A stretch of DNA of 64,000 nucleotides from Hydractinia symbiolongicarpus (Eukaryota > Cnidaria > Hydrozoa > Anthoathecata > Hydractiniidae): contig NC_079885.1 in NCBI RefSeq assembly GCF_029227915.1, forward strand, positions 12,847,001 to 12,911,000. The letters are read 5' to 3'. Shown here piece by piece: positions 10,201 through 22,200 of this stretch; positions within the stretch are counted from its first letter, which is position 1, and every line of letters starts with the position of its first letter. The notes beneath the pieces were generated by a model, which saw only the letters and a program-made list of their open reading frames with translations, was not told the origin of the DNA and did not search any database. Made by a program: the position numbers and the translations under genes.

Positions 10201-13200
10201 TAGTAAAGAAACTCCCGCTTGGTTCTTTTTCTTGTGGTGCCAAGCATTTCATAGCTAGATTTTCTCCATCTTTAATATTTCTTGCATGTTCTAATTTGCC
10301 TCGTCTAGCCAACTCTTCTGCATACTGTTGAGCCTCCTGATTTAATTGATCATCGAAGCGTAGTGATGACACATGATGGATGTCTCGAAAGTCATTATGT
10401 GCAGTTAAAGCCTGTTCCATGAATGAATCTACTGGAAAATACATTAATAAATTGATTTTAAGTGTAGTGTGTGGCTAGGCTACCAAAACAAATTAATGTT
10501 AAGTTTAGGGAGTTAGTGGATACTAAGAATTTTGGAAAACATTAGAGCTCTTGATTTTGTCTATATGGAGATAAGTTATTCTAGGTTCGCAATCGCAATA
10601 TTTCATTTCGTGGAGGTTTAGCACTATATTGTTCAATCTTCTTGTATCGTCATGCTTCTGCGTGCAGAAAATAAACCTGCTGTTTCGAGGGCGAAAAAAG
10701 TACTGACTTTCCGGTCAGAATTATTTCTTAAAGGGTAACCAGCGTCGAAAAAATCAAGTCGATTTTGGTTTGGAAAATTCGCTACTCATTCCAAAAATGG
10801 AAACAGCTATGTTCGTATTTATATTGTATGCTTAGCGTTTTGAGAGTAAGTTACGACGTTTATATCTATAAGATTGTTTTGCAACTGAGGAATTTTAAGT
10901 TGCCATAAAAAAGTTTTACTAACCAGGTGACTCCGCAGCATTTATTTCACTGCTTTTGGACGTTTCACCGCCTATGTTTTTTATCATATCTTGAAGTTTA
11001 CTACATGTTGCCTTTGTAAACTGTCCTTGTGGTACATTCTTTACGTATTCGCCACCCATATTTCCTGCTACTTTGTACCTTCCCACTACATACGTACATG
11101 TCATCGGGCCTTGTTGACCAACAGCTTTTCCCATGCCTAGTTCAGTTGAGCCTTTCCAAACGACTTGTGTAAAATGTAAAACGCCACCAGCAGGAGAGTT
11201 GGAACCGAATGTATAGCCAGGATCACAAACCTCTTCATACCTAGTAAAATTAGATATGACAAAAACAAATGTGACATCATATTTCTACAAATAAGTGCAA
11301 AACACAATCAACTCTCCGTACTGTAGTTTAAACGTGAAACTTGTTTAGTATGAAAAGAACGGGCGTTTTTGAGATGCTTAAAGTCAGAAATTTGTGCTTC
11401 ATAAGTTTATCGTGAATATCCCTAACTCTCCAAACTTATTTTCAGGAATAATAAATCGTTATGAATAGGCAGAACAAATGGCGAAAGAAAACCTAATTAT
11501 GTGTATACATGTAAACAAAAGTGTTATGCGCTGGACAATAATGTTTTAATGATGCAATTTACCTTAAAATGGCAGTAATATTTGCGGGTATTTGTTTTTG
11601 TGACTTCCGCAAAATTCTATACTCGCGATTATAAAAATCTAAGATGCTATTCGCGAAAATTAACCCCCCCCAAAAAAAAAAAAAAAATCGAAAAAGGCAT
11701 CTATTTAATAATACGCCAGTTCCGTGTGTCTGTAACAGGCAAAGTGGATGTGCTGCTTTTTCTAAAGAAACAGTCGCGGTAACATGTCACTTTTGCTAAA
11801 CTTTTATTTTTATTCTGTCTTTTGCGTGGTTTTTCAAATTGATTTAAAATTTTTGTTTTAAAAAAGTCACGGTCAATTTATTTTATTGTTCTCATAAACA
11901 CCTTTGTGAAGTAAACTTTATTACACAAAGGACACGGGTAATTAAATTTTATTATTCCCTTTAAGCACGTGTCTCTTGTCTACTGTTATATGAAAAACAT
12001 ATTGGTTTTATTTACTGCCGCTTGAAAGGACAACAACAAAACGTTTTGACGAAAAGAACAATGAATTTTAGGGTTAACTTCGCTTACTATTTGCTGTTTT
12101 TTTATTTGGTATCTATAGTGGATTTTTCCACGGGACTAAATACAAGTCTCTATAATAATAGCCGTCGTCTGTCTGTTTCTGCGCAGACCCCCGCTGAGTT
12201 AGAAAATGATGTTACGGAAACACGAATATCAAATGCGATATATTTTTGTCCACTTTGTTGCCATGGGTAAGTTTAAAGGACGGGCGAACCCGTGGATTTT
12301 TCCACGGGCTAACGACTAGTCTCTATAATAATAGCCGTCGTCTGTCTGTCTTTGCGCGGACCCCCCACTGAGTTAGAAAATGATGTTACGGAAGCACGAA
12401 TATCAAATGCGATATATTTTTATCCACTTTGTTGCCACGAGTAATATTAAAGGACGGGCGAACCCGTGGATTTTTCCACGGGCTAACGACTAGTCTATAT
12501 AATAATACGCCAGTTCTTTGTCTCTGTAACAGGCAAAGTGGATATATTCATTTTACTTTGATGTTGGCGAAAAATGCATGTCTAATATGGTAAATATTCT
12601 GACGTTACGGCTCGACGTAAATAACACTACTTTAACGTCAATATTTTATATTAAATTAGTGAAGCCATTACAGTGCACCTAAAACTTTGAGGGCAAATAA
12701 CTTGGAAACGAGGTGGTGACGTCAATGTTTTTTCACCGCGTGGGTAACTAGGGACTACCTAGGACTAATTTGGGTAAGTTCCCCAAACTAGGGTCCCCCA
12801 ATCCGTTTCGGAATGGGCGGGTTAATGACGTCCTCGGAAAATCTTTAAACCTCAATATCTCTGCAACCGTTTGTCAAAGATACATGATCCTATACATTTT
12901 CTTGATCAGAGTTTCAAGATCTATGCGATGGAGGCAACAAGTATAGAAATTTCTAGGTTTTGACGGCCCATTGCTGACGTCAGCAAAATTTTTAAACCCT
13001 GATAGCTCATTAACCGCTCATCAAAAGCACATGATCATATACATTTTCTTGATCAGCGCTTTAAGCTCTACATAATATAGGCAACGTGAAAACAAGCTTC
13101 TGAATTATTTTTTTGTGGATGGGTTGCTGACGTCATCAAAAATTCAAATAAGGCTGCAAGAATCCACTGAGGAAGTATAAAAATGAAAAAGAATTTCATT

Positions 13201-16200
13201 TTTATACTGCCTCAGTGGATTCTTCCACGGGCCTAATCGACTAGTAATTCATAATTCGTCAAATTTTACGTGACAGAGGAAAAAAGCGCTGCACAATGAT
13301 TCGGACGAAGAATAGAAAGCTGACGCTAAAATCAACCTCGTCTCCATAACTCTTCTACACCTAGAATCACAAATGATTTAAAATACTGTTATTCATATGA
13401 AAGTCATGCTTTAAATTCCCAAATATCTGCAAAACTTGACTTAAAAAACATGTCACGTTTCCAAATATGTGCAAAACTTAACTTAAAAAACATGACACGC
13501 TTCTAAATATCTGAAAAATTTAACTTAAAAGCATGTCACAATTTTGAACACAGCTCGCTGTGCTCGATTCTAAAACAATCAATAATTAATTTGTTATGGT
13601 GCACATGCCTCATGGGGATTAAAAAAAATAAAAAAACTTAAATTTATGGTCAAAAATGAAATTTACTGTCAAAATATTTCTCGCGAAAAATTAATTCTTT
13701 AGTTTATTGTGGAAAGTGTGGCGCTAAGCTGTTAAAAAAATTATGAAATGTAGCGCAAAACTGTCCATAATTAAACAGTCAAATAAGAGTATGAATGGAG
13801 TATGACATTTTGTTTTTCATATGAATCAAACTTTTAGCGAAATCGCAAACTTTTGAAGATTTTTGTTCCTTTCTTCATTTACATCTCCTTGTTAGCGGAA
13901 TTCAGAAACCTTACTTTCAATTCGTCGAAATGCGGAATCTTATTTTCGCAAATTTTTATTCTCACGAAATCTTAATACCTTTGGATAGATTCAGTATCGT
14001 TGGAATTCACTCACCAGTTATGTACAGCTTGTTCAGCCTTCATTTCTTCACTAGCAGATGTGCATGAGTAGGCTAAGTTTTCACCTGCATTGTCTCGTCC
14101 TTCTTTCGTAGAATGCTCCATGCGTTGCATTGCAACCAATTTTTTCGCGTATTCTTCTGCACTTTTTGACATTTCATCATTTAACTTCATAGGCGGTGTG
14201 CCATGTAGCTTACGAAATATGTTATGGGCTTCTAATCCTCTTTTAGCGAATTCAGAGCTACTAACAGATGCACCACTTTGGCTTTCGGGGGAAGGGGCTT
14301 TAGTGTTGCTTCCAGCCCCACCATCACTACCACCTCCAGTATTGCTTCCTTCCCCACCCTCACTACCACCTCCAGTATTGGTTCCAGCCCCACTCTCACT
14401 ACCACCTCCGGTGTTGGTGTCAGCCCCTCCTTCACTACTACCTCCGGTGTTGGCTCCAGCCCCACCTTCACTACCACCTCCGGTGTTGGTTCCAGTCCCA
14501 CCTTCACTACTACCTCCGGTGTTGGCTCCAGCCCCACCTTCACTACCACCTCCGGTGTTGGTTCCAGTCCCACCTTCACTACCACCTCCGGTGTTGGTTC
14601 CAGCCCCACCTTTACTACCACCTCCGGTGTTGATTCCAGTCCCACCTTCACTACCACCTCCAGTGTTGCTTCCAGCATCAATGGTGCCTTCACCATCTCC
14701 AACTGTGTTCCCAGCTGAATTATCTACAGGCTTAGATTCCTCACCCACTTTTTTCCCAATTTCTGCTGCTTTCTGTACAGCCTCCGCTTTAACTTGCTCA
14801 TCTCCACCTACTGCGTCAACAACAGCCGCAGCAGCGGCTTGTGCTCCTTTTTCGGCACCGATCTTTCTTCCAATCTCCGAAGCTTTTTTTCGAAGACTAG
14901 TTTGTTGAGAATCTTCATTAGTATAAGCTGGCATTTCAGATCCTGATGGATAGTTTGTGCCAGGTGTCATGTATAGTTCAGTCGTAGGATGAGTTTCAAA
15001 TGAATGATGAGGAAAGGAACTGAATAGATAAAATCTTTTATTAATGCGGTGTCTTTTAGCAGCATCTACAGTCTTAACTGCAGCCTCCGAACCAGCTTTT
15101 GCCCCAACTTCTGCGCCCTCTTTAGCGGCTAGAGCACAAGCCTTCTTTAGTTCTTTACTATTGGCTTTAGAAGGCCCACTAGAATTAGAACCTGCATTTT
15201 CAGTCGGATTACCACCACTTGAGCTTGCACCCGCTTCACCATTATCCTGTGTTCCACCACCTTCGTTCGAACCAAAATTTGTATTCTCAGTGGGCTTTCC
15301 GTTATAGCTATCTTCTGCAGTCTTCGATCCAGATCCTCCAGGAACTCCCTCTCCGGGGGCAGGATCTCCATCTCCTCCACCTTGTTGGGCTCCCCCTTCT
15401 TGTTTAGTTGATCCACTAGGACTGGGATCGTTATCTCCACTAGAACCTTTTCCTGGCTGCACTGTTCCACCGGGTGTGTTTGGACCAGGTTCAGCATCAT
15501 TACTCCCGCCTTTTTCAGGGTTGTTCAGCAGTTGTTCTTTTGCCAACTTCGCAGCTGCAGCAGCTCCTGCCAAGGAAACAAAATATTGAAATAATCAAAG
15601 AAAGCAGTTATTTTTTTTGTAACATGTAATCATTGCCATCTATTCTGTTCTATTGGGAAATAATAATGCTTATAATTAATAAACGAAGTGTATGCAGTAA
15701 CAATGTCAAATAGAATGATTACTTTTATAAACAGCACACAGATATCGTAATTATTCGCTGAAATAAATTTGTTTGCAAATGAGTTTAGGTGCAGAGCTTG
15801 GTCGAGGTAGGCGCATCATTGACGAAGCACGTTTACGAGTGGCGTATTTGATGGAGGCTGGTGCTCGAGGAAGACGGGTATTTAGGTGAGTACCCAAAGG
15901 ACGTACGTATTTAAAAAATTCCCTAATTTTAGTAGGACTGAAAGTGAAAATGTTGTTTGGTAGCTTGCTTCGACGAAACAATTATCTGAGAATATTTGAG
16001 AACAATCATTTTTTTGGTGCACGATAATAAAGTAAATCGATAAAATATGATTTTGAGGGATGAGCAGAAACTAATTATTTTCAAATGAATGCATCTTTAA
16101 AATCCATCTAAGCGCCAAAGAGTTCTTTATGGGAGAAATGTGCGCCGCTGTATCTTAAAAAACCAGCATCATAAATTAAAAGACAATTCAAAAGGTGACA

Positions 16201-19200
16201 TCAATCAATTCAATCTTTCCCTATGTTAAACATTTGAAAACTCACATCTTCTCCGCCCTTATTAACTCTCTTTTCAACTTCGTAAAAAAGAACGATTGCT
16301 TTTGTATAATCTAACACATGGAGTTGGACTGATATATGCCGACCACTCTTAAGCGTGGGCTAAAACTGTGTTTTTGCAAACATATCTACGCCGCTTTTCC
16401 CAACGTAAAATTTCTTGCGTCACTCTTTTTTATACAACAATTTGCCTTCTCTCTATCAAACAAATTAAACTGACTTCATTGAAAACTTCCCGAATTGTGA
16501 GTCATTTTTAAAGACAGTTGCACGCAATAGTCGATTTTATAATTTTACCTATTAATAATTGAAAGACATATGCTAAATATTTGACCAATCATAGTAAAAA
16601 GAAATTACGATCCAACCAATTACGATGCGCAAACATAATACAAGATATGAGTATGGTTTAAAAGCTAGAATCACATATTAAATTTTATTGATTTGGAACT
16701 GATTTCGCGATCCACACTTAGAAAGCTTTATGACAAGAAAAGCAGACTTGTAAAAAAATGAGGCTACTTCGCAGCAGTCATTTATTTACAAAAAAACACA
16801 CGTCTACTAAACAACTCCTACCAGAACACAACTCGAGCTTGCTGAAAAACAGCAACATTCAACCGTTAACAGGTAGTTTAAATGATGCACCGGGTTTATA
16901 CGAATCATGTTCTGTTACATACTGCAATAAAACTCAAATGATGTCGCGAATAGTTTGTGATGTGGCTGACGTTGAGCAAAGGACGACACGTGTATGTAGA
17001 CCATACAGGCCGAGGAATTTCCACCAAGATGATGCTACCGTATCACGAAATCAGCTTAACAAGAAGCCTGTTCATTTACCAGTCTTTATCGAGAATGACC
17101 CCAACATGTTGCTTGCTGCTATCTCTGCAGGAACGAAGGTTTTGAAGAAACAAAGAAAATTAAAGCAAAAATCAAACTTCATTAAAAAAATCTTTAAAGT
17201 CTCAGACGGAGAAAGTAAATCTGGATACTCCTCACTGCCCAACGAATCAACTAGCATGCCTATCGAGACAAACGAATACGACTTGATTAACAATTGTCCG
17301 TTAATACAGAACTTGAATAAAAGTACTGGCCGTCGCTTAGCTATGTCGGAACGTCATATGTATGATCGGTTGCTGGTGCTGGAAACGTGCCGGCAATTTC
17401 TACGCTTAAAGCATGCGGATGGGGTCTTTTAAAATTGTGTTTTTTAGTTGTTAGGATTTGCTTTATGCATTATTTTATATATTTTTTCAGTCATATCGAC
17501 CTGATTAGTTTTTATTTTCTAAATATTTTTGTTGAGAAATTACACATGCGTTATTTCGAACAAACGTGACCGATTCATTCAGGAGGCAAAAATAGAAGAG
17601 CTTTATCAGGTTGAAACTTTGAACTTCGCTACAAATATGGAAATAACGGGTGTGTAAACCGAATGTTACAAATGACAACATCATATTCTGATGCTTGACC
17701 TTCCAACGACAATGTTGGCGTAGTGACGGACGACACATGTCGGATAACTTTTAATAGGACTTAAAAATATGACGGGATATATTGACAAAAAAGTATTATA
17801 ATAATTGACAAAGCTCAATCATCGAGTCTAGCTGACGCACGATATGTATGTAAAAGTACAACAAAGTAAAAGACGACGTCAAAATGTTACAGCAATGTTT
17901 TAAGCAACGGAATAAATCAGATAATTCTGACCATACAAAAAAACTGAGATTTAAATAAAGCACGGTAACTTACTAAAATCTGCGAAATGTGCGAGCGAAA
18001 CATTTTTTTCAAGATCTTGCAAATATTTTTCAATTTAGGTAGATATGTTTTTATGACACGTTTACGGTAAATTGAAACTTAGTCGAAAAGATCTATCGGG
18101 TTGGAGTAGTGGACTTTAATTTCTAAAGTCACAAAAAATTCTTCATAAATTCTTTGCAAAAAAAATTATTCTGCTTATTTTGTTGTTTTTTTCTCGTCAT
18201 TTCTTCGTTTCTTTACTCTTTCTTTTGATTAGATATCTTGTTTTAATAGAAGAGTTGTTGCCGCCCTGTAACGAGCTTTTTAAACCCAGAGAAAACGTTT
18301 ATAGAAACGATCACCCCTTCCCCACCTTCTTAGCTGAGACTAAAACTGCGGGGACATTTTTGGGTGTGGCCCCTCGTTGTTATTGTAGACGTATATTATT
18401 TATATCAGAATATTGACATAGTTAAACACTGACAGGCATAATTAAACATTGATATGCATAATTAAACAGTTGACGCTTAACATCAAATCACCAGAGTCGG
18501 AAAGTAATGAAAAATAACTAGGCAGTTCAATGTTCATGAATGCCCGCCGGGGTGGGACGAATAGGGTTAAGCCTTAGCGCAGCTTAAATCTTACCTCCAA
18601 CATTACGAAAACTTCATCTTATCCTGTTTATAAGTTGATACTCTTCTAAAACGAGTTTTAATTGAAGATGAACACTTTTTACCGAGTCCACGTTGTGCCT
18701 GAGCCTTCTTTATTACACGCTTTTTTATAAGAAATTGAAAGTTCTAACCAGGCTGGTCATTATTCCTATTTATTATTTGGCTATTATTCTCTATTTTTCT
18801 ATACAATATATCTATTGTTTTGCTTTAAATCCTATCAAAGAAAAAGCGTTTATGTTGGTACGATCCAGAAATTCGCGACTTTTTTGCGACTGTTTTTCTC
18901 TGCGCGCTATTTCCTGTTTACCGTATGAACCTCTGGGCACTTGCGTGAATTTTAACCTCGATCACAGAAAATGTTTCAACCTCATATCAAAGAACGCCAT
19001 TGGCTCTCTGGAACAAGGTTGACATAGGCTGCGACCAGCCCATTACAACTTTGGCTAGGTGTTTCAACTTTGTGTGTTTACTTACGTGGTCGTGATGATC
19101 AACGAATTTGCCATTTAGACAAACGAAAATAATTCTTACCAAGAAATTTTTTAAAAAGTTGGTCAGTTGTCCACTTATAACCCCCAGATTCGTTTGATCC

Positions 19201-22200
19201 TCCAGTTGTAAGCCTATGACCTCCAAATTTAAAAGTATTTTACCTATTAGCGTATTTCAAAAAAGAAATTTTGTGATGATAGACAGGGAACATCGACGAC
19301 AGGGAACATCGACGACAGGGAACATCGACGACAGGGAACATCGACGACAGGGAACATCGACGACAGGGAACATGGACGACAGGGAACATCGACGACAGGG
19401 AACAACGACGACAGGGAACATCGACAACAAGGAACATCGACGACAGAGAACATCGACGACAGGGAACATCGACGACAAGGAGCATTGACGACAGGGAACA
19501 TCGACGACAGGGAACATCGATGACACATAATTTCCCGGGTTGTACGTCCAGAATTAAAAGAAAGTTTGGAGAAAGAAAGAGAGACACAACTCCTAGGCAG
19601 GTGCACTTTTGCTAAAAAACTGTTAATTATGAGGCTTGAAAAATTTCCGACTTGATCATTATTTTGAAAAAATGATTCGGCCGAGTGTTTCGCGCCTCTA
19701 ATTCATCGAAACTGTAAGCAATAGCAAAATTGTAAGAATTCTGTTAGTCACAGAATTTTAGTTGTGCTCCTTTTTTCTCAAGAAAGAACTAGGATCAGAA
19801 TTGAAGCACTTTGAAAATAGTATCATCATGTAGTGACTTTAACATATTTTGAAAAGAAGGAATGAAATACGTTTAAGAAAACTGCATAATTATTTAAAAA
19901 TGTGTAAAAGTTCAAATTTAGGATTTTTCAAATTTTTCCTTCTTAACGGTGAGGTTCGTGCCGTAGGAGCAAGATAGCCAATTAAATAGCAGTATTTTTC
20001 TGTTTTTTTCGTTTCTAGCATAAAAATTATTTCAGCGAAGCGGAAAAGCTTATAAGCCATTGGAATTCCCACAACTCTAGTTTTTTAGCGAAATTTGTTA
20101 AAGGGTACATGAAGTTTCTTATACAACAGAAAGTATGACATAATTTCCTACCAGCAGTAGCTCCAGCCTCTGCTCCAGCTACAGCACCCGCATGTTGAGC
20201 AGCAGCCTCTGGGGATTTGTCACCGATACCATTTCTTTTAAAGGTCATTACAATCCTCTTTCCATTTTTCAACTGCTTCATACTATTTAGCATAGCTTCT
20301 TGAGCGCTTGGTACAACCTCTCCACGACTGTTGTATCTTACATTTGCTTTGCGCATTTGAGATGTAAATTTTCTTGCGTTGGGCGTAATTTCTTTTCCTG
20401 TGGAAGCTTTTGCTAATTCACGTCCGACTCTTTCACCGGCTATTTTTCCAGCTTCGGCTCCCGCACTAGCTGCTGCTTCCTTTGCCTTTTGAAGTATTTC
20501 TTCTTCGTTGCCCTCACTAGCGCCACCACTTCCTCCTGCACCACTAGTTTCAACATTTCCACCTGGGCTTCCACCTTCTGATTCATTACCTCCTACACCA
20601 CCTCCGCCAGTACTACCAGCTCCACCTTGATCGCTGTTAGCTCCTGCACCTCCTTCGGCTTCATTGCTCCCTCCTCCGCTACTTATATCTTTAATCAATT
20701 CATCTAATTTGTTACAAACATCAGGACTAAAGTCGCCCTTAGGTACGTTCTCTTTAAATCTTCCAAGGAAATTACCAGCATCTCGATATCTTCCTACCAC
20801 GTAGGTGCAGTACATGTCGTCTTTCTTTCCTGTTGCCATGCCCATACCAAGTTTGGTACTAGTCTTCCAAACTACCTGTAAATATAGTTTACCATATCTT
20901 GCAGCAGAAAAATAAAAATAATTGACAGAGATTTAAAATTTTTATGCACGACAGCGGCGATACAGCAAACAAAATTCCTTATCTACTTCGTGTTTCACTA
21001 AAAACTAAAGGTGTTCGTAGCATATGTCTTAATAACAGTACTGATGTTTTAGATCAGTAAATTTAACGCCTAGCAGCATAAACAAACGGGAGCAGATGCA
21101 AAGAACCAGTTCTAGCATTTTTTACTGCTTTCATAGCATCTACTGGCTGCTGACTGTATAAAATACACTAGTATATATAATGCTCGTAACTAGATGTTGG
21201 AAAGACATCATGTGCAAATTGAGATGCATAGGCTTGTTCACAGGCGGTGGTTACCTATGGATTTATCTACTTTAATCTAGCAAATCAAATGAAAATAAAT
21301 TTATCTTTAGTGAAAACATGAAAAAAAAATACCTGCGTGAAATGACCAGTACCTACAGACCCATCGCCATCAGAATTGAAATCGTGCCCAGGTGTGCATA
21401 CTTCGCCGTACCTAAGAATAAAATAACATGATGATGTGAAAAATATTACTGACATAAAATTGGAAAGCCTTGACGGGTTAGTTCTATAGCAATACAGTTT
21501 CTTAGCAATAAAAATTCGAAATTCGAAAAGGCTGGGATATAAAAAAACAACAACAATCAGGCTTGAGTATACTTACATTTGCTTCTTTTAGCAAAAAAAA
21601 TTAAAAGAATTAACTTTGCCTTATGAACCGGTAAGATGAAATTTTTCCATTTTATCTTTAAAGAAACCGCGACAGAATACTTACACAACGCAAAGTTAAA
21701 ACTTAAATTATTGTGTATTAGGAAGTCTGCGTCACACACAAATTATAAACATTTAAAAAATCCCTCTATCTGAGCCAGAATATGCGTATATGCATTATGC
21801 TTATGAATAAAAACATGTACGTAAGCAACATTGAAAATGTTTTATGTCGGAGGATCAAAAACCTTTACTTGAAATAACGAATACATTTCTAATGAACAAC
21901 AACATTACTATTCATTCATTTGTCGAATAAAGAAAAAATTATTACGTACCAATTTTTGGTAGCTTCCTCCGCTGACATTTGTGTATTCTCGCTACTACAT
22001 GCTGAAGCCAAATTTTCGCCCGTATTTTTTCTATCTTTCGAATGTTCTAACTGTCCTGAGTTTGCTAGCGTTTGTGCATACGCCTTAGCATCCGCTGACA
22101 TTTGCTCATCCAAAGTCATATCTGGAACACCGTGTATATTTCTGAAAATATTATGCGCCTTGAGACCAGCTTCTTCAAATGACTTACTGCCTCCTTTTTC

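Noticed and set aside
12022-12270. 82-codon plus-strand ORF with signal-peptide-like start
   Set aside because: Crosses the borders of the Helitron-like units at 12147; its second half is repeated transposon end sequence.
14090-14908. Pro-rich 272-codon plus-strand ORF and Thr/Ser-rich 146-codon ORF
   Set aside because: Complementary or frame-shifted readings of exon 6 of the four-CAP gene.
19216-19606. Arg/Gln/Thr- and Cys/Ser/Val-rich ORFs on both strands
   Set aside because: Translations of the 16-bp minisatellite; the same peptide appears in every frame.
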